Source: Bryopsis sp. KO-2023
Lineage: Eukaryota > Chlorophyta > Ulvophyceae > Bryopsidales > Bryopsidaceae
Reading direction: 5' to 3'
NCBI GenBank assembly: GCA_030272585.1
Contig: BSYQ01000001.1
Span: 6,076,001-6,140,000 of the forward strand
Length of the DNA: 64,000 bases
In this document: positions 1 to 13,156 of the stretch, piece by piece
Position numbering within the stretch: the stretch's first letter is position 1
Layout: every line of letters starts with the position of its first letter
Notes under the pieces: generated by a model
The model's input: only the letters and a program-made list of their open reading frames with translations
Told to the model about the DNA's origin: nothing
Database searches by the model: none
Position numbers and translations under genes: made by a program

Positions 1-2491
1 CATTTGATCTTTTTTCCAACGGTGTGCATTCAGGGTATCTCCACGGCTCCTTCACAATTCATGTCATTTTGGCGGCTTTGCTCAATTTTTTCGTGGCAAA
101 AGCAACTGCAGGGACCATGTTGGGGTAATGAGTCATTCTTTGTAATTTTCCAGCATCAAGTTGAGTTTGTAGAGCAATTATGAGTGCCAAAACTAATGTT
201 GGGTTGAAGGTCATGTGTGCTGTGATCAGGTCCCTGGCACCGTGGGTGTGCAATTGTTCGATTCTCATCCTAGCGAGGGTTACTGATGGTCTTCCTTTTT
301 CATGGATGAGGTGGGGAGCTTGATGTTGGGTTGTCTCATTGAACCTAGGAAACGCCACTTCTAATGTTATTTCCCTGAACCAACAGCAGCAGATGTTTTT
401 ATAGTGCAACAAGGAAAACAGGTTGCATAAAGGGGTGAGTAAGGAAGGGTGACTACATGTTTGCAAAAATTGAAACACTATGAGTTTTCTTGTTGTTTTT
501 TCAGTCGGCATTTGCATTGGGTCGATACCCTCAAAGGGCCTCTCCGATGGCACATTGGGTTTAACCTGGTGGTGCTGCGGTTCATATCGTTTTCTATGGA
601 CCATCACTGGATGAAGACTGGCAAGGATACAGCGTCTGCCAAGAAAAACGACTTCAGGGACAGAGGGCTGCTTGATCCACATGCCGGAGTGAAGGTGCAT
701 TTTTCCCACAGCGATTGCATCCCCTGGAAAACACGGACACAGATTAGGATACTATACTGAATTGAGTTTTGACTTAGTTTCTAGGTAATCCTGGTTTCAT
801 TCATTTGGTGCTTGAGGGACACAAATCACCAACTCATGCTGCTGTTTAGACAGGCACGAAGCTCGACCCCGCTCCAGCCTGACGAATACAATCTTCTACA
901 GTTCCTGGTATATGTGCTGTACCCACCACTGTATATTGCAGGCCCTACCTCAACATACAACAACTTCGCGCACCAGCTGAGGAATAGAGGAAGAATATCA
1001 GCAAAGAGAGTAAGCAACACTGGATTTTTGTTGTGTCCCCAACGACAGTCAGGTTTGCACAAAGAAGGCTAACTTTCGGTCCCCTTGTGTTTTTTTTAAT
1101 TTTCAGATTGCAGGGTATGGCGTGCGGTTTTTGGTCGGGATGCTGGTGGTGGAAGCTGTGGCCCACACAATGTATGTGAATTCCATTGCCAAATATCGCC
1201 TGTGGAAAAAGTTTGGTGATTGGGACTCGCTGACTTTGAGTGTTATTGGCTTCTGGGTCTTGATCTTCATGTGGCTGAAGGTATGTCATTCCTGTTCTGA
1301 GACAGACCAGGTCCCCCAACAATCATGTGGTGGTTTGGGAGCTTCAATGGAAGGGTTGTACTTGATCTGTATGAAGAAGTTATGCATCCAGTGAATGGAT
1401 GGCGTTTGACATCTCATCCTTGGGAAATTAGCCTCAAAATATGTTTGCGTGTGTGTGTTTTGGCTTGAGATCGTTCGGGAATTGCTGGGGGGGCTGAAGT
1501 GAATTGGGTTTCCGTGTGCAGTTCTTTGTCATTTGGCGCTTTTTCCGGTTTTGGTCCCTGGCTGATGATGTGGAGCCTCCAGAAAATATGTGCAGATGCT
1601 TGTGCAACAACTATGATATCGAGGTAAGGTATGGTGAGCAATATTTCTGGTGGATATTGGACATTTCCCGAAGCTTCACAAGCCATGGATATGAACCTTG
1701 TGTTGTGGTTGTCTTTTTCCTATCAGGGTTTCTGGAAGAACTGGCATGCATCGTACAATTTGTGGCTGGTACGCTACATCTATCTCCCATTGGGAGGGTC
1801 CAAGATGCGACTGCTGAACGTATGGTGCGTTTTCACATTTGTTGCTCTGTGGCATGATCTGGAGTGGAAGTTGCTTGGGTGGGCATGGATGATGGCAGCT
1901 TTCATTGCCCCGGAAATGGTGAGTCAACCGAGACATCTCTGTTCGACTTTCATTTAAATGTTGGGGGAATCTGGTGTAGATACCAAGGAAAATTGCTGAT
2001 GGTTTCTGGCAGGGAGTGAAATGGGCAGCCAAGCAACAAAATGTCCGTCAATATCATGATTCATGGTGGTTTCCCCATCTACGAGCTGGTGCAGCTTCGT
2101 TGAACATTGCTGTCCTGATGACTGCCAATATGGTGAGTGGCCACATCGCTCTGAGCTTCCCGATGTTCTTTCTCCATCCATTTTTTTTGTTGTTTTGTTG
2201 TTTTTTTCTGTGAGTGCAAGCAACAATACCTTTTTCTTGATTGGTTACTTGGGAAGTGAGATTTGCTGTTCATACTTGCACTCAAGATTCAAGTTGTGAT
2301 GGACATGATCTTCTCGACAGGTCGGTTTTGTTGTTGGCCTGGATGGTGTTGGAGACTTTTTGAGGGGAGTTTTCGGCAGCATGACCCTCTCCTGCGCCGT
2401 GTTTCTCGCCTTCTTTTCGGCTGCGCATCTGATGTTCGGAATACGCGCTTTGGAATCCGAGAGGGGGAAAAGGTTGTGCCCAATGGGATGA
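1..2491 (+). CDS. MBOAT-family membrane O-acyltransferase (Gup1/HHAT-like), 5' partial
   Basis: Multi-exon gene entering the window from the left. Exons join with ordinary splice sites: about 34-113 (YLHGSFTIHV...), about 168-300, about 503-690, about 851-1011 (LQFLVYVLYPPLYIAGP), 1108-1280, 1522-1623, 1728-1918, 2013-2133 and 2322-2491. The protein is very hydrophobic with many membrane spans. Diagnostic MBOAT signatures are visible: the PPLYIAGP loop, GFWKNWHASYN with its conserved histidine region near 1730-1765, and the LWHD histidine near 1850, the usual catalytic residue of the family. Gup1 relatives are multi-span ER or plasma membrane proteins linked to glycerolipid/GPI-anchor remodelling, HHAT to protein palmitoylation. 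The order of motifs (MDHHWMK, YPPLYIAGP, FWKNWHASYN) fits the Gup1 branch. The stop is TGA at 2489-2491, convergent with DNA2. The substrate is not decided by sequence, and the first two exon boundaries are approximate. Confidence 0.85.
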
Positions 2492-2818
2492 GCAGAATCG
2501 TGTCTAGTGTGTAGCAATGCTCTTGGGTGGAGCCCAAAAGTGTATAAAACCGGAGCTGGAAAGTGTCAATCAGATAGAAAAGCAAACTATTACAGACTCC
2601 CCAACACCCCCCAACATCCCACATCTGCTAAAAGATATCCCACAATGTAAAAAAGTCACCCTCCAAGGGGTCTTAGCAGCCTAGTGCCACTACAAAAACT
2701 ACTTGTTGAAACCTATATATATGTATGTATGTAAAAACTAAAATTTTGTCACTTTCTTCACCCCGCCTTCAAAACTACTTTGCACTGAGACCTTCAAAAC
2801 TACTTTGTAGACTTTGCA
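2492..2818. other. Convergent 3' spacer (MBOAT / DNA2) with a tandem duplication
   Basis: About 330 bp between two converging genes, presumably both 3' UTRs. It contains an imperfect tandem duplication (2766-2790 and 2791-2824, unit beginning CCTTCAAAACTACTTTG, the second copy with an extra 9-base insert) that runs up to the DNA2 stop codon, plus a short TATATATGTATGTATG run near 2714. I see no further gene. Confidence 0.5.
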
Positions 2819-5800
2819 CTAAGACCGCTCACCTGGGATTCTCAATAGCCAACCCTTGCTGGCCGAAAAATCTATCAACGATTTCAAGAAAGGAACCGAC
2901 CCGAGTGTCGAGGAGGACCCAATGAGCAGCAGTTTAGCTTTGGCTCTCGTGATGGCCACATTCAATCGCCTCACATCTTCCAACAGAGTGCCAGCACAAC
3001 TGCACAACACACACGCATTCAACCCAACGGAACAGCCCATGTGGAAAGGCACTCCTCACAGAAACCTCCCAAAAAAAAACACTCACTTTTCATCGTTCGA
3101 CTTTACAAAGGACATGATGATGCATTCCATTTCCCTTCCCTGGAATTTGTCCACAGTCGACACCTCGACGCCTCCGCATGACGAAGCAACCAGCGATCTC
3201 AACAGCGAAACCTGGTCTCGGTATGGGGATATGATGCCGATTTCTTCGGCCGGAAGACCCAACAGCAAAAGACCCTCCACCAATCTCCCCACAATCCTTC
3301 CCTCCGCAGCATTTTGTATCCTTCGAGTTTGAGAGGGGTCAGGAACAAAGGAATCTACATCCAGGAAGCGAACTCGACTCTCCGGGTCCAACGCCTGCAG
3401 ACACGTTTGCACCACCTTTAACCCCTCCCAGTTTTTTTAATTCAGTTCAATCAGAGCTTGTGAAAAAAAACACCACAGCTTACCTCTCGTATCCATGGTG
3501 GGAATTCGTTGATGCAAGTGGCATCTTCCGCTCGATACCTCAACCTGCGCTTGCTGACCCTCTCCAGACCGCACCTCATGCTGCCGTCATACACCAAGGT
3601 ATTTGCCAAAGACATGATGTCCGCCGCCATTCGATACTGCACTCGAAGCGGCACAACTATCTACACATTCCCCCAACGTCAATCCTCCACACATCACCAG
3701 CCAAAAAAAAAACATCAAAAAAACCCCTTCGATTCGCTAGGGTTGCATTCATGGAGGCAAATATCACCTTAGGGTATGCGTTTGCCCACGTCTCGAAGAG
3801 TGTATCCGCCATTCCCTCCTGCGCTGCTTGGCGTGATTTCACCAAAGGAGACAACTGCTTGAAATCTCCAACCAAAACGAAACGCTTGGCTTTCATCAGC
3901 GGGCCAAGGATGGCTGGGGTGGAAACTTGACCAGCCTCATCCACAATGCAAACATCGAAGGTTCTGGTTGAAATAGAGGGGTGGCCAGCGCCTAAGCATG
4001 TTGTGCCAATCTGACACCCAACCGTGCAGCAATCACTTCTCCACACTTTTTCATTGGAACAAACTGCTCAAAAAGAGAGAACAGGAAAACAAACACGGTG
4101 GTCCATACTCAGCCCCTATGATTTTGCCACGTGGAAACCTTACCACTTGAATAGACTGCAATGTCTTCTTTTTACCACTAAAAGATACGTCAGGGAACTT
4201 TTCTTCCCCGAACGTATGCTTCATGATGGTAGGATGCACATTCTCCCGTCTGCCACCGAGCCGAAGAAACGGCAGTCCAAGGGCATCGATCCTCAGCAGC
4301 AAATTGTCTAGCGCACTGTTCGTGTATGCCGTGACGAGGACCGACTGCCCTCGTTCAACCAAACCCTACCATAGTCGACCAATCAAGCTGTTTTCATGAC
4401 AAATCTTCCCATTGCAACAGTTTCTGGCGCATGGCATGGCAGTGAAAAGCAAATTGTAAAAATATGAACATGATACGAGCTGTGAGATATGTTGCTGCCT
4501 TTGTATGTAACGATTCGCTGGTGCTTGAACAAGCATACCTTGATGGCCAATGCTGTCGTGAGTGTTTTTCCTGCACCAGGCATGCCCCACACTATACAAA
4601 GCTCCTGTGTGGACAGGATTGCCTTCACTGCACCTTTCTGGTCTTCGTTCAGTTGCTCTGTTGATGATACAATGTCGGCAGCATCCTGCCAGTGGGGAAC
4701 ATAAAACCAGATTGAAAAATACAATCGTGCAGCCACACGACACACGTAGCAATACCCTGAATACGGGGGCATTAGCTTTCTGAGAGGAAGTTGAGTGCCC
4801 AAACTGCTTTTGAAACGAAGCTCACCTGCTGTGAACAGTGAATGGGTTCGTGAGGAGGCGCATGATTTATAACCAATTCCCTCAATCGGTCGTGCTGCCT
4901 GTCGGCGATTAGAGACATCACATTTCCACGAAGCTTTCTGAATACGGTCAGAACACTGTCGGATGCTCGAGCCTCGTTTTCTTCCAAATCCAGAAAGTAG
5001 AGCCAATCTACCAGGAACTTGGAGCATCCAGGGGTGATATGATGAGTCAATTCCTCGAACTTTCCGGGACCGAACCCTGATGTAGAGACAGAACCATTCT
5101 CCCTCGCCTGGAGCGACAGGAAAGCATCACCACTGTCAAAATCGACTTGGCTACATCAAAGAGTCTGACATACGATCTCATGAGATTCATCCTCAATTGT
5201 GACTTGTGCTTCCGTCAGACCTCAGAACAAATCTGTCTGGATCCTTAGTAAAAGGACCTCTCACTAAATCAATGATTGGCTGGTTCACTGTTCGCATATA
5301 CGCACAACCTTTCCACCTTTTTATAAATAGAGATGGAAACTAGCAGGCGTCACCTTGTGAAGCACTCCACATGCAGTTTGAGCGAAACATCGGTCGCATG
5401 TATTCGCATCATGCAACATGTTTGGAAGGGCAACAGGTACAGACGACAGACATGAAACCAACGTGTTCCTTGTTTGCATGATTGATGCTGTGTGGGCTGG
5501 GATGGTGTGGATCTGCGTCATTTTGCTGTTTTGTTCCATGGAATCAGGTTTGCCGAGGTACCACAAGAGGCCAGATTCGAGACCATCACTTTCACAACGA
5601 TCCTCCAGCATTAAATTGTATAGCGCTACCTGATCAAGAAAAATCCCAGGACACTTCTCACTTGTTTGTGAATGCATGCAGCCTCAAGTAATGAACGGGC
5701 CACTGAGCTCCGCCACAAAACCGCTGCAAAATAAAAAATATATAGAAAAAATATGTACATGTATACATATAAAATGTCAGCCTGTAACACCTTTTGGTCG

Positions 5801-8800
5801 TGTGGAAACTAGTTTCAATTTCAACATAGAGAATGTGTCTAAATATACACTGCCAACAACCTGGGATTACCTGAGCTTCATGAGTGAAGTGCGGTTGACC
5901 AGTTTTGAATTCCAAAGGAGCTATTTTCACTTTCCTTCTCGCCGATTGATGGCCATCGGTAGGTCCTCCTCTGTGAATTTGTACAGTGGCATCCATGCGA
6001 CCTTTCAATCCATACTTGCATCCACCATGCGCGTCCTCAATATCAACCAGGCCAGAGATGCAAATGGGCTCGCTAGATCCTGCACATGTGGAACAGAAAT
6101 AATAAAATAAAATATATAAAAATCGTGCCATCCACATGCCGAGGCGAGTATTCTGACCTTACCTTGGGAGTGGGGACGAGACTCCAAAACTGCTCCTTGC
6201 TTTGCTGAGGGGCCTACGTATGTGTTCAACCATCTCAACAGCGCAGGGATCCTCTCCTCCATTGCAGCCAGCGCATCTTTTTCTTCGAAATCGGATTCCA
6301 ATAGACCATCGACGTGTTCTTCAATCACATGTCCCATTATTTCGACAAGATCTCCCCGTGTTACACCTGTTTGCACCTTTCGCTGCAGCCCAGCCTGCTC
6401 TTACAGTCAGACAGAATGATGTGGTGTCAAAGCTCCTGTTGATTCAAACGAAGGGTGTTTTACACTCACCCACCCATGTATTTAAGTGGGGTATAAGACC
6501 TATATGGTGCTTCTTCACCTGGATGAGGGAGTGGAGCATTGTCCCCAGAATCATATACTTGTTGCCTTGAGAAGGACCTTGTATCCACGCCTCGATTGCA
6601 GACTTTCGCTTGCATTGCTGACCAACAGCTCCAGATATGCACGTACCTAATAGACGCAAAGGCATTCCAGACTTCACCAGCTCCCCATGCTTTCATGACT
6701 TCCAACAGTTTCTGCACTGTTCAATGACTAGCAACAATCAGCCATTTGGAATCAAGATTATCTTTTGCTGGTGTGCCTCTCCTACTTGACAGCGAAAAAT
6801 CTGGGTTGACCACGATGAGCCCTCCATTGTAGTCATCAATTATTAACCGGTAGTCAATTCCGTCTTGAAAAATATCTCCCATCAGGTTCACGGAATCTCC
6901 AACGGCAACGTTCGTCTCCGCCCATGCCCCCCTCAGCTCCACTTCAACCAAATACATCTGGATTACAGCAGCAAGTGTTCTTTGTGGCGGTATATTCACA
7001 AAACAACTTTTCAAGTCCCCAGCTTCTCGTGATTCCAGTGGAAACTTGGGACTTATTATGAAAAATAGGATTAGTACAAAAAACCTGAAAAATTGCATTA
7101 CGATTTTTTTTTGGAAATGTTATCATTTCACAATTTTGTATGAGAAAATCTGCCAACAAGCCTCAAATTCAGCGAAAGCTGGCCACGCTGCACTACTGTT
7201 ACATAACAAAGAAGAAAATCATTGAGAGGACTTGGCACACGCACGTGTTGCTGGTGACAAGCTATGAGCAATTTCACTCCTTCATTCTCTATAACGCTCT
7301 CCACAAAGAATCGAACGGCCGCGTCCCTCTGAGCTCCAGAATTAGGCCGCTGTGTCATCGTCTGTCTGGAGCTTTGCGATCCAGCAGGAGCTTGACCAAC
7401 AGCTGGAACCTGGAAATGAACGAACATGAAAAACTCAATATGGAATAACAACACAGTGATCTCCAGCTACCAGCTGGCCAGCTGGCCGGCAGATTGCAGT
7501 TGTTTTCTTCCAACCGACAACTCAACATTCACGAGGCATTTGAATCAGGCACGGATGGTAAAAGATGGGTGTCTTTACATGCGGTCTCTCAGTAAATTAG
7601 CCGCCATGAGAGTGTTCCATGACGCACATTCTCTTGGTTCGAGTGCTGTAGTTGCTGGAATATCTCATCAGGGATACTTGCAAAGAATTCGTCCTCGTCG
7701 CTGGACCCATTATCCTGGATTTTAAACACAGTGCTGCTTTGGCGCTCCTCCTCAGCTTCCTGCTGTGCCACGAACGAATGCCATCAGTCTGACATGGAAG
7801 CATATCGCTCAAAACAAAAGAAAAACGAACCAGGGACATGAAGGAAGACACGCACATTTCCTGGATGGGCTCGTTGCACAAGTTCGCCTTCAGGAATTGG
7901 CGCAAGAGACTGGGCTATAATTAGATTTTCCTTCATGCATGCAGCTTCTTGTGGCGCTGAGTCATCATGTTGTGCAGGCTCTTCTCCGGAGCCGCTTGCC
8001 GAAGGTTGCAGGTAGGAGGCTCGTAGAGCTATCAACTGCAACAGGGACAAACTGGTTTACATACACACATAACATTCCTTTTTTTATTATTGCCAACACA
8101 GAGCCAATGTGTTCCGCAAGGGATGTGTCTAACCTCAATCTTCCTATTTGCAGATGTGATTCTCCTTCGTTTCTCTGAAGATGAGCGTTGCTCAGGCTCG
8201 GACGGAAGCGCCCTAGTAATCAAGGCGCAAATCAAGACATCAGTGGTAAAAATCAGGAAACTGAAACCAGGTCACAGGGAATCAGCCGACGGTCTGACTA
8301 CTTGCTGCATTAATGAATTATCATCTAATTACAAAATGCTTAAAAATAAAAGCATGAAAGGGGAAACGCTTCACTTACTGCTTTGGCGTCCAGGGAGACC
8401 ACTTTCCAGGCGTCTTTGGAGTGCCAACCTGGAAGTAAAGTTCAATCAGATTCAACTGTGCTTATCCTTAGTTTTTTGCTCGATCAGCTGCTTGGATGGA
8501 GAAAAATCAAAGTTTTCATTTACGAGATTTTAAAAGATTCTAGAATTGCACGTACCTCTGGGGGAAGCCATGCAGAAGAACGACCCTCCCTGTCGCCACA
8601 CAAGTAGTCAAGGAGGGAAAAATGACAGCAGATTCAAATTTGCATTGTCGGAGTTTGAGCACTTCAACCGAGACTCAAACCTTTCAGTTGACCCTTCTGA
8701 TGCTTTCTGTCTTTCGCTCCTGCTTCCCAGCTTTCTCTTCTGAGGAGTCTGCAAACAGTTTTTTCATTCATCAATTTCTCCTTTTTTTTCACAATTTCAA

Positions 8801-9524
8801 TCTCAATTTTTCTTTTTGCTTTGTTTTCCAGTGCTCCGTTGTTCAGCTGCAGCTTTTTCCTTTCTAAAGATTCGAAACTGCTTACCGGAGTGTCCAGAAT
8901 TTCTTGAGGGGGCTGTCGTGGCTCCAAAGCAGGGATTTCACTGGGGTTGCTTCCGGGCACTTGACTGTATTCAAACAAGGCAAGACCCTTGGAAGCATTC
9001 TGTCTCCCTGTAAAGTCCTTTTTCACCTGAAAGTTTCAAATTTGCATCAACACAGCACTTTTACTTTCCCAAATATTTGTATATGGATGCTTCAAGGTTG
9101 GACAAGAGCCAGATGAGTGTTCTGAAAGGAAAAAAAAACTGTTGGTGGGTTCCAACCTTGGCGAAAGGATTCCTGGCTTCGCGACGCTGCAACTCTGCCA
9201 CGCAATTCCCAGCCTCTTGGTCAGCAGAAGGCCGAGCATCTTCAATTCGCGTAACCTGCATGGCCGGTATGTAGTGTTACAGACGACATGCATGGGAAAG
9301 CAAAGCGTAATTGCTCTCCACACTGACTTTCAACGCGAGAAGGCAACACCAGCGCGCAACTGTGCAATAAATACCCTTTCAAGAGATCCTTCGCCAGCCT
9401 GCAGACGGCCCCCTTGCGGATCTCCTTGGCCTTCTTCCTCGCTGGACACCTTCTTGAAGAAGTCTGTAATCGCTCGACCAGCTGTTGCCTGCGTCCCGCG
9501 CTTCAGCCCGCGACCACCCCCCAT
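2819..9524 (-). CDS. DNA2: DNA replication ATP-dependent helicase/nuclease DNA2
   Basis: Nuclease-helicase that trims long flaps in Okazaki fragment processing and resects DNA ends, acting in the nucleus and in many species also mitochondria. From the N-terminus (start ATG 9524) the exons give a poorly conserved leader with AITDFFKK (9455-9480, like the core of a PCNA-binding box but lacking its glutamine), then the OB-like region WAETNVAVGDSVNLMGD and VNPDFSLSS (6740-6930). The RecB-type nuclease follows: GLKGRMDATV and EFKTGQ (5880-6030), the D and ExK metal ligands. The Fe-S cysteine segment is CDRCFAQTACGVLHK (5350-5400). SF1 helicase motifs: GMPGAGKT (about 4575), IVDEAGQ (about 3945), GDFKQLSPL (about 3865), VQYRM (about 3640), STVDKFQGRE (about 3150) and LNVAITRAKA (about 2960). 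About 20 exons with short introns. The stop TAG at 2819-2821 directly follows CAG|GTGAGC, which could also be a splice donor, so a further 3' exon is possible. Confidence 0.92.
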
Positions 9525-10310
9525 TTTTCAAAGCGCGAGCGACAGGCGAGGCCTCGCGTTTGCCTTGTGGAAACCAAGCCTAGGCATTCTAGATCTTTTT
9601 TGGCTGTGCCAGAAATCGAACCTGTCGGTAGTCCGACATAACTTGCCTGCCAGAAATCGACCGTGTCGGAAATCTGACACAACCAAGGAGGCCATGACTC
9701 AGTACTGGACCCTGGATATTCCAAAATAACTATTTCGACTCCTCCTTTCTCATCAATTTTTTCTTGATAAAACAGTGAAAACAGCTGAAACAGTGATTCC
9801 TGAAGCCACAGCAACAGTTTCACATGACTGATCTACGTCGTGGGTGAATGCTTTGGGTGGATATAATCTTTTCAAAGAATCGAGTGGGCGTTCTTTTCCA
9901 ATCACAGATCAACACCAATTTTACATGCATTATGGAAGGGCCAGTCCAAGTTCTTTTGAACTTGTGCAACTATTACAGTGCAAATCCATTCATATCATAA
10001 GCCTTGCATTGATATCCATTTAGATCCGTGGAACAGCTAAGAAAACCCCCAAGTCAATCAGAATCCATGTCAAAAACACAATCTTTTTTCACTCCCTTTC
10101 TTGTCATCGCTAAAAAAAAACACCACATATCTCCCTCCAACCCCCCCCCCCAAAAAAAAAAAAAAATCGATCTAATCTATATTTATAGGTTGCAATCACA
10201 AAGACAAACTGTGATTGGATTAAATCCGCTACTTTCTATTCTACCACCCATTGGAGCACAGAGAGCCTCAGCCAGAATCGCCCCAGCCAGAATCGCCCCA
10301 ACTTGCTGCA
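9525..10310. other. Spacer between DNA2 and DBP5; DNA2 upstream region
   Basis: About 790 bp without a convincing gene. The right part is downstream of DBP5's stop. It holds two regularly spaced palindromes (listed separately), a run of 11 C followed by 15 A (about 10141-10166), and a short tandem repeat of CCAGAATCGCCC at 10271-10300 next to the DBP5 stop codon. Confidence 0.5.
9608..9679. promoter_or_regulatory. Two direct-repeated TGTCGG-N4-CYGACA palindromes upstream of DNA2
   Basis: The string GCCAGAAATCGA occurs at 9608 and again 41 bp later at 9649. Each copy is followed by an inverted repeat: TGTCGG-TAGT-CCGACA (9623-9638) and TGTCGG-AAAT-CTGACA (9664-9679). They lie 85-155 bp upstream of the DNA2 start codon. 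The paired, four-helical-turn spacing is what a dimeric binding site could look like. The role is inferred. Confidence 0.35.
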
Positions 10311-13156
10311 TCACGCATCTTGCCTATACTCTGTGAGTCCAGCCTTGTCCAGAAACGTGTTGAGTGCATGTTCATCCCTCACATCGAGCGCTGGGATATC
10401 TTTGCCGAAGTAATCCTCAATTTGTTGAACAAACCACGATGCCTGCAAGACAGCAACAGGGCATTTTCAACCACCATTGGATGTAATGCTCTCCAACATC
10501 ACCAAGCCAGACGTAAATCTTTCGTGCCTTCTCATGAACCATTTCTACGTTTTTTCTTGGCAGGGCTCAGTTTCTGAGTTCCCGTTTATACCGGACTGAG
10601 GCGAGAAAATAGAACTCATCCTCTGTGACTCGGATTTTGGAGCTCATACCTCGGGTCTCGTCATGTTGATGAGATTGAACGCTGCTCCTTTCCTTTTGAA
10701 GCGCCCTGTACGTCCCACTCGGTGCAAATACGTTTCGTAGGCAGGCTCGCAACCATCTTTCGTGACAGGAACATCAAAATTGACGACAAGACTCACCTGC
10801 GAATGGGGAAAAAAGGATTGGATGTGAGATGCAAAACTGGAGACCATGGGAAAGACAGTTTGCCATAAAAAAAACTGGGCAAAGGAAAAAGCAACGATTC
10901 CACTGATGGAAGGCTTACATCGGAGACGTCAAAGCCTCGGGACAAGACATCAGTGGATACGAGAATGTTTGTGACCGTGTCTCTGAACTCCTGAATGACT
11001 GCATCTCGCTGATGATATTCCATCGCTCCGCTGATTGCGGTTGCAGGCCATCCCGCCTCTGCCAGCAGCAAAGCAAACTGTCATGAGATTACCTCAACTA
11101 CAGAAATCGAGTCTCGAAACCGACATCGATCAACACCAACCAATTTCTTTGTTGAACCGCAAGCTCTCACCTAGCAGGTAGTTGTGCAAATCCTGAGCAG
11201 CCTCTCTATACCTCACGAAGATTATGGACTTTCCCATTTTTTCGACACCCGTCAGAATGTAGTTCATCAACACATCCACCTTCTCTTCATATCCCCAGCA
11301 TTCGACCTTCACCTGCTTGATTTTGTCCAGGTTGAGCTCTTCTTTGGGTATCCATATCTGCAATGCAGTGACCACTCCATCAATCTCCTGATGAGGTTTT
11401 GTTTTGTTCAATCAAACATGAACTATGCAAGCAAATTCCAACTGGTGCTGTGTTACAGGACACACACAAAACAACATGCTGTTCAAATCAGAAAGCAGGG
11501 GGTTTCAGCCATCCCCATCCTTCGTCCGTCCCCAGTAAATCCCAATGCCAAAAAAGGCAGAACTCATGTTTCATTCGGTAGGAGCCATCGACAAGCAAAT
11601 ATTGACAGCAGTCTTGTCACCTTGTGCGATTCTCTGTTTCCCATGTCGAACAGCTTCTTTGCAAAGTCTTTGATATCCTCCCTGTAAGTTGCTGAAAACA
11701 TGAGCAGCTGAGGTCTGGGATTTCCTGCCCCCTCCACGTCTTGATCCACATATCTCATCATGAGGGTGGTGTCATCCCGAAAGCCCTCTCTGTCGATCAT
11801 GTGATCCGCCTCGTCCAGGACCACCACTTTCAGATTCTCGAACGAGAGCCACGCCTTTCGACGGAAAATCCGCAGATTCCCATGGGTTCCAACAATGACC
11901 TGTCACCAGAAAACCCAGACTGAATTAAGCAAAACTGGCATTTCTGTCTGTTCTGCCATCCTGAAACTGAAGAGGAAACAGCATGCAGTTGGAAAAAGAG
12001 CATCTGTGTTATTTTCACAGATGGAACAACCGTATATGTCGAATTGAAATTATTTTACACAAGGCCAAAAATTTCGCGGAAATGTGTTATAGGCTGACTC
12101 AGAAGTAAACCACCGCTTCATCCCAATGTCCATATTTTCACGCACACACACACACATATATATATTATTTTTTTTGTATATTCTCACATGTTCCGTGATG
12201 AACACGCTCCCGGGGCTGGCTTCCGACTCTGCATGCAATCTGTCTGTCTCCGATGTGGAAAGCACCGTGACATTGATCCTTTTCCCCATTTTTGCGATGA
12301 CCGAGGCATTCTGAATGGCGAGCTCCCTAGTGGGAACCACCACCATGGCTTGCGGGCTGGTTCGATTCTCAATTTCGAGCCGACTGAGGATGCACAATGC
12401 AAAGCAGCAGGTCTTTCCACAGCCATTCTGGGCCTGCAATCCACCAAAAATCGATGACTAAACAAATGCTTGTCAAGAATGCTTTCTTTCCTTTTTTTTT
12501 CCTTCGACGAGCGTTGACGTGTGCATGCCTCTCTGCGACCCACCTGTGCCACCAGCGAGGGATAAGGAGGTGTGCAAATGCTTGGAAGCGTCAACGCCTG
12601 AATCTTCGACGGCTTTTCGAACTGCATTTCCACATAGACGCCCTCCAGCAGTGGTTCAGATAACCCGAGACCGTCAAAGTTCAACAGGTTGGGAGCCTCA
12701 TACAGCTCATCGTACTGGTTGTGTGCGACGATCTCTTGACTAGGTTGCAAGTTTTGGAACGCAGCAGGCTCGTTACGTCTCCCCAAGAGTACGTCTGCGT
12801 CATCCACTGTCTTTGAAAATCCACACGTTGAAAGTCAAGCAAAATCTTCCCGAAACTCGTAACTGAATCTGAAGTCGTCGGCAAGTTACCCACCCCCTGC
12901 GCCTCTTGTTGAGTGGCTTCCACGCCAGGAGGATGGGATGGCCAGGCGTGCACCTTCTCACCCCCAAGCTCGAAGCCCTCCACAGCAAAAGAGCCTGGTG
13001 CGTAGCTCAAACCTGGCGGATATTCATGAAACCGGAAGCCTGCAGAGGGAATTCGCAGTCTTCAGTGCGTCGTGTGCCGCAACGCGAAACTCCTGTTCGT
13101 TGAAACATCACGGAACGGACTTTCGTTTCTCAAGCTAACCTACCGCTTTGCGCCAT
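10311..13156 (-). CDS. DBP5: DEAD-box ATP-dependent RNA helicase DBP5 (DDX19-type)
   Basis: mRNA-export helicase that acts at the cytoplasmic face of the nuclear pore with Gle1/InsP6 to strip export factors. Exon 1 is tiny (ATG 13156, MAQS), spliced to [18 protein letters not shown] and then [11 protein letters not shown]. The Dbp5-type entry [16 protein letters not shown] (about 12590-12640) precedes the helicase core: AQNGCGKT (Walker A), PTRELAIQ (about 12320), LDEADHMID (about 11810), SATYR (about 11690), [10 protein letters not shown] (about 11215), [12 protein letters not shown] (about 10930) and [13 protein letters not shown] (about 10710). The last exon (10311-10440) encodes [14 protein letters not shown] up to a TGA, matching the short acidic Dbp5 tail. 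The insert DVPVTKDG before the HRVGRTGR motif is characteristic of Dbp5 rather than eIF4A. A longer TTG-initiated frame was not used because exon 1 splices in phase. Confidence 0.93.
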
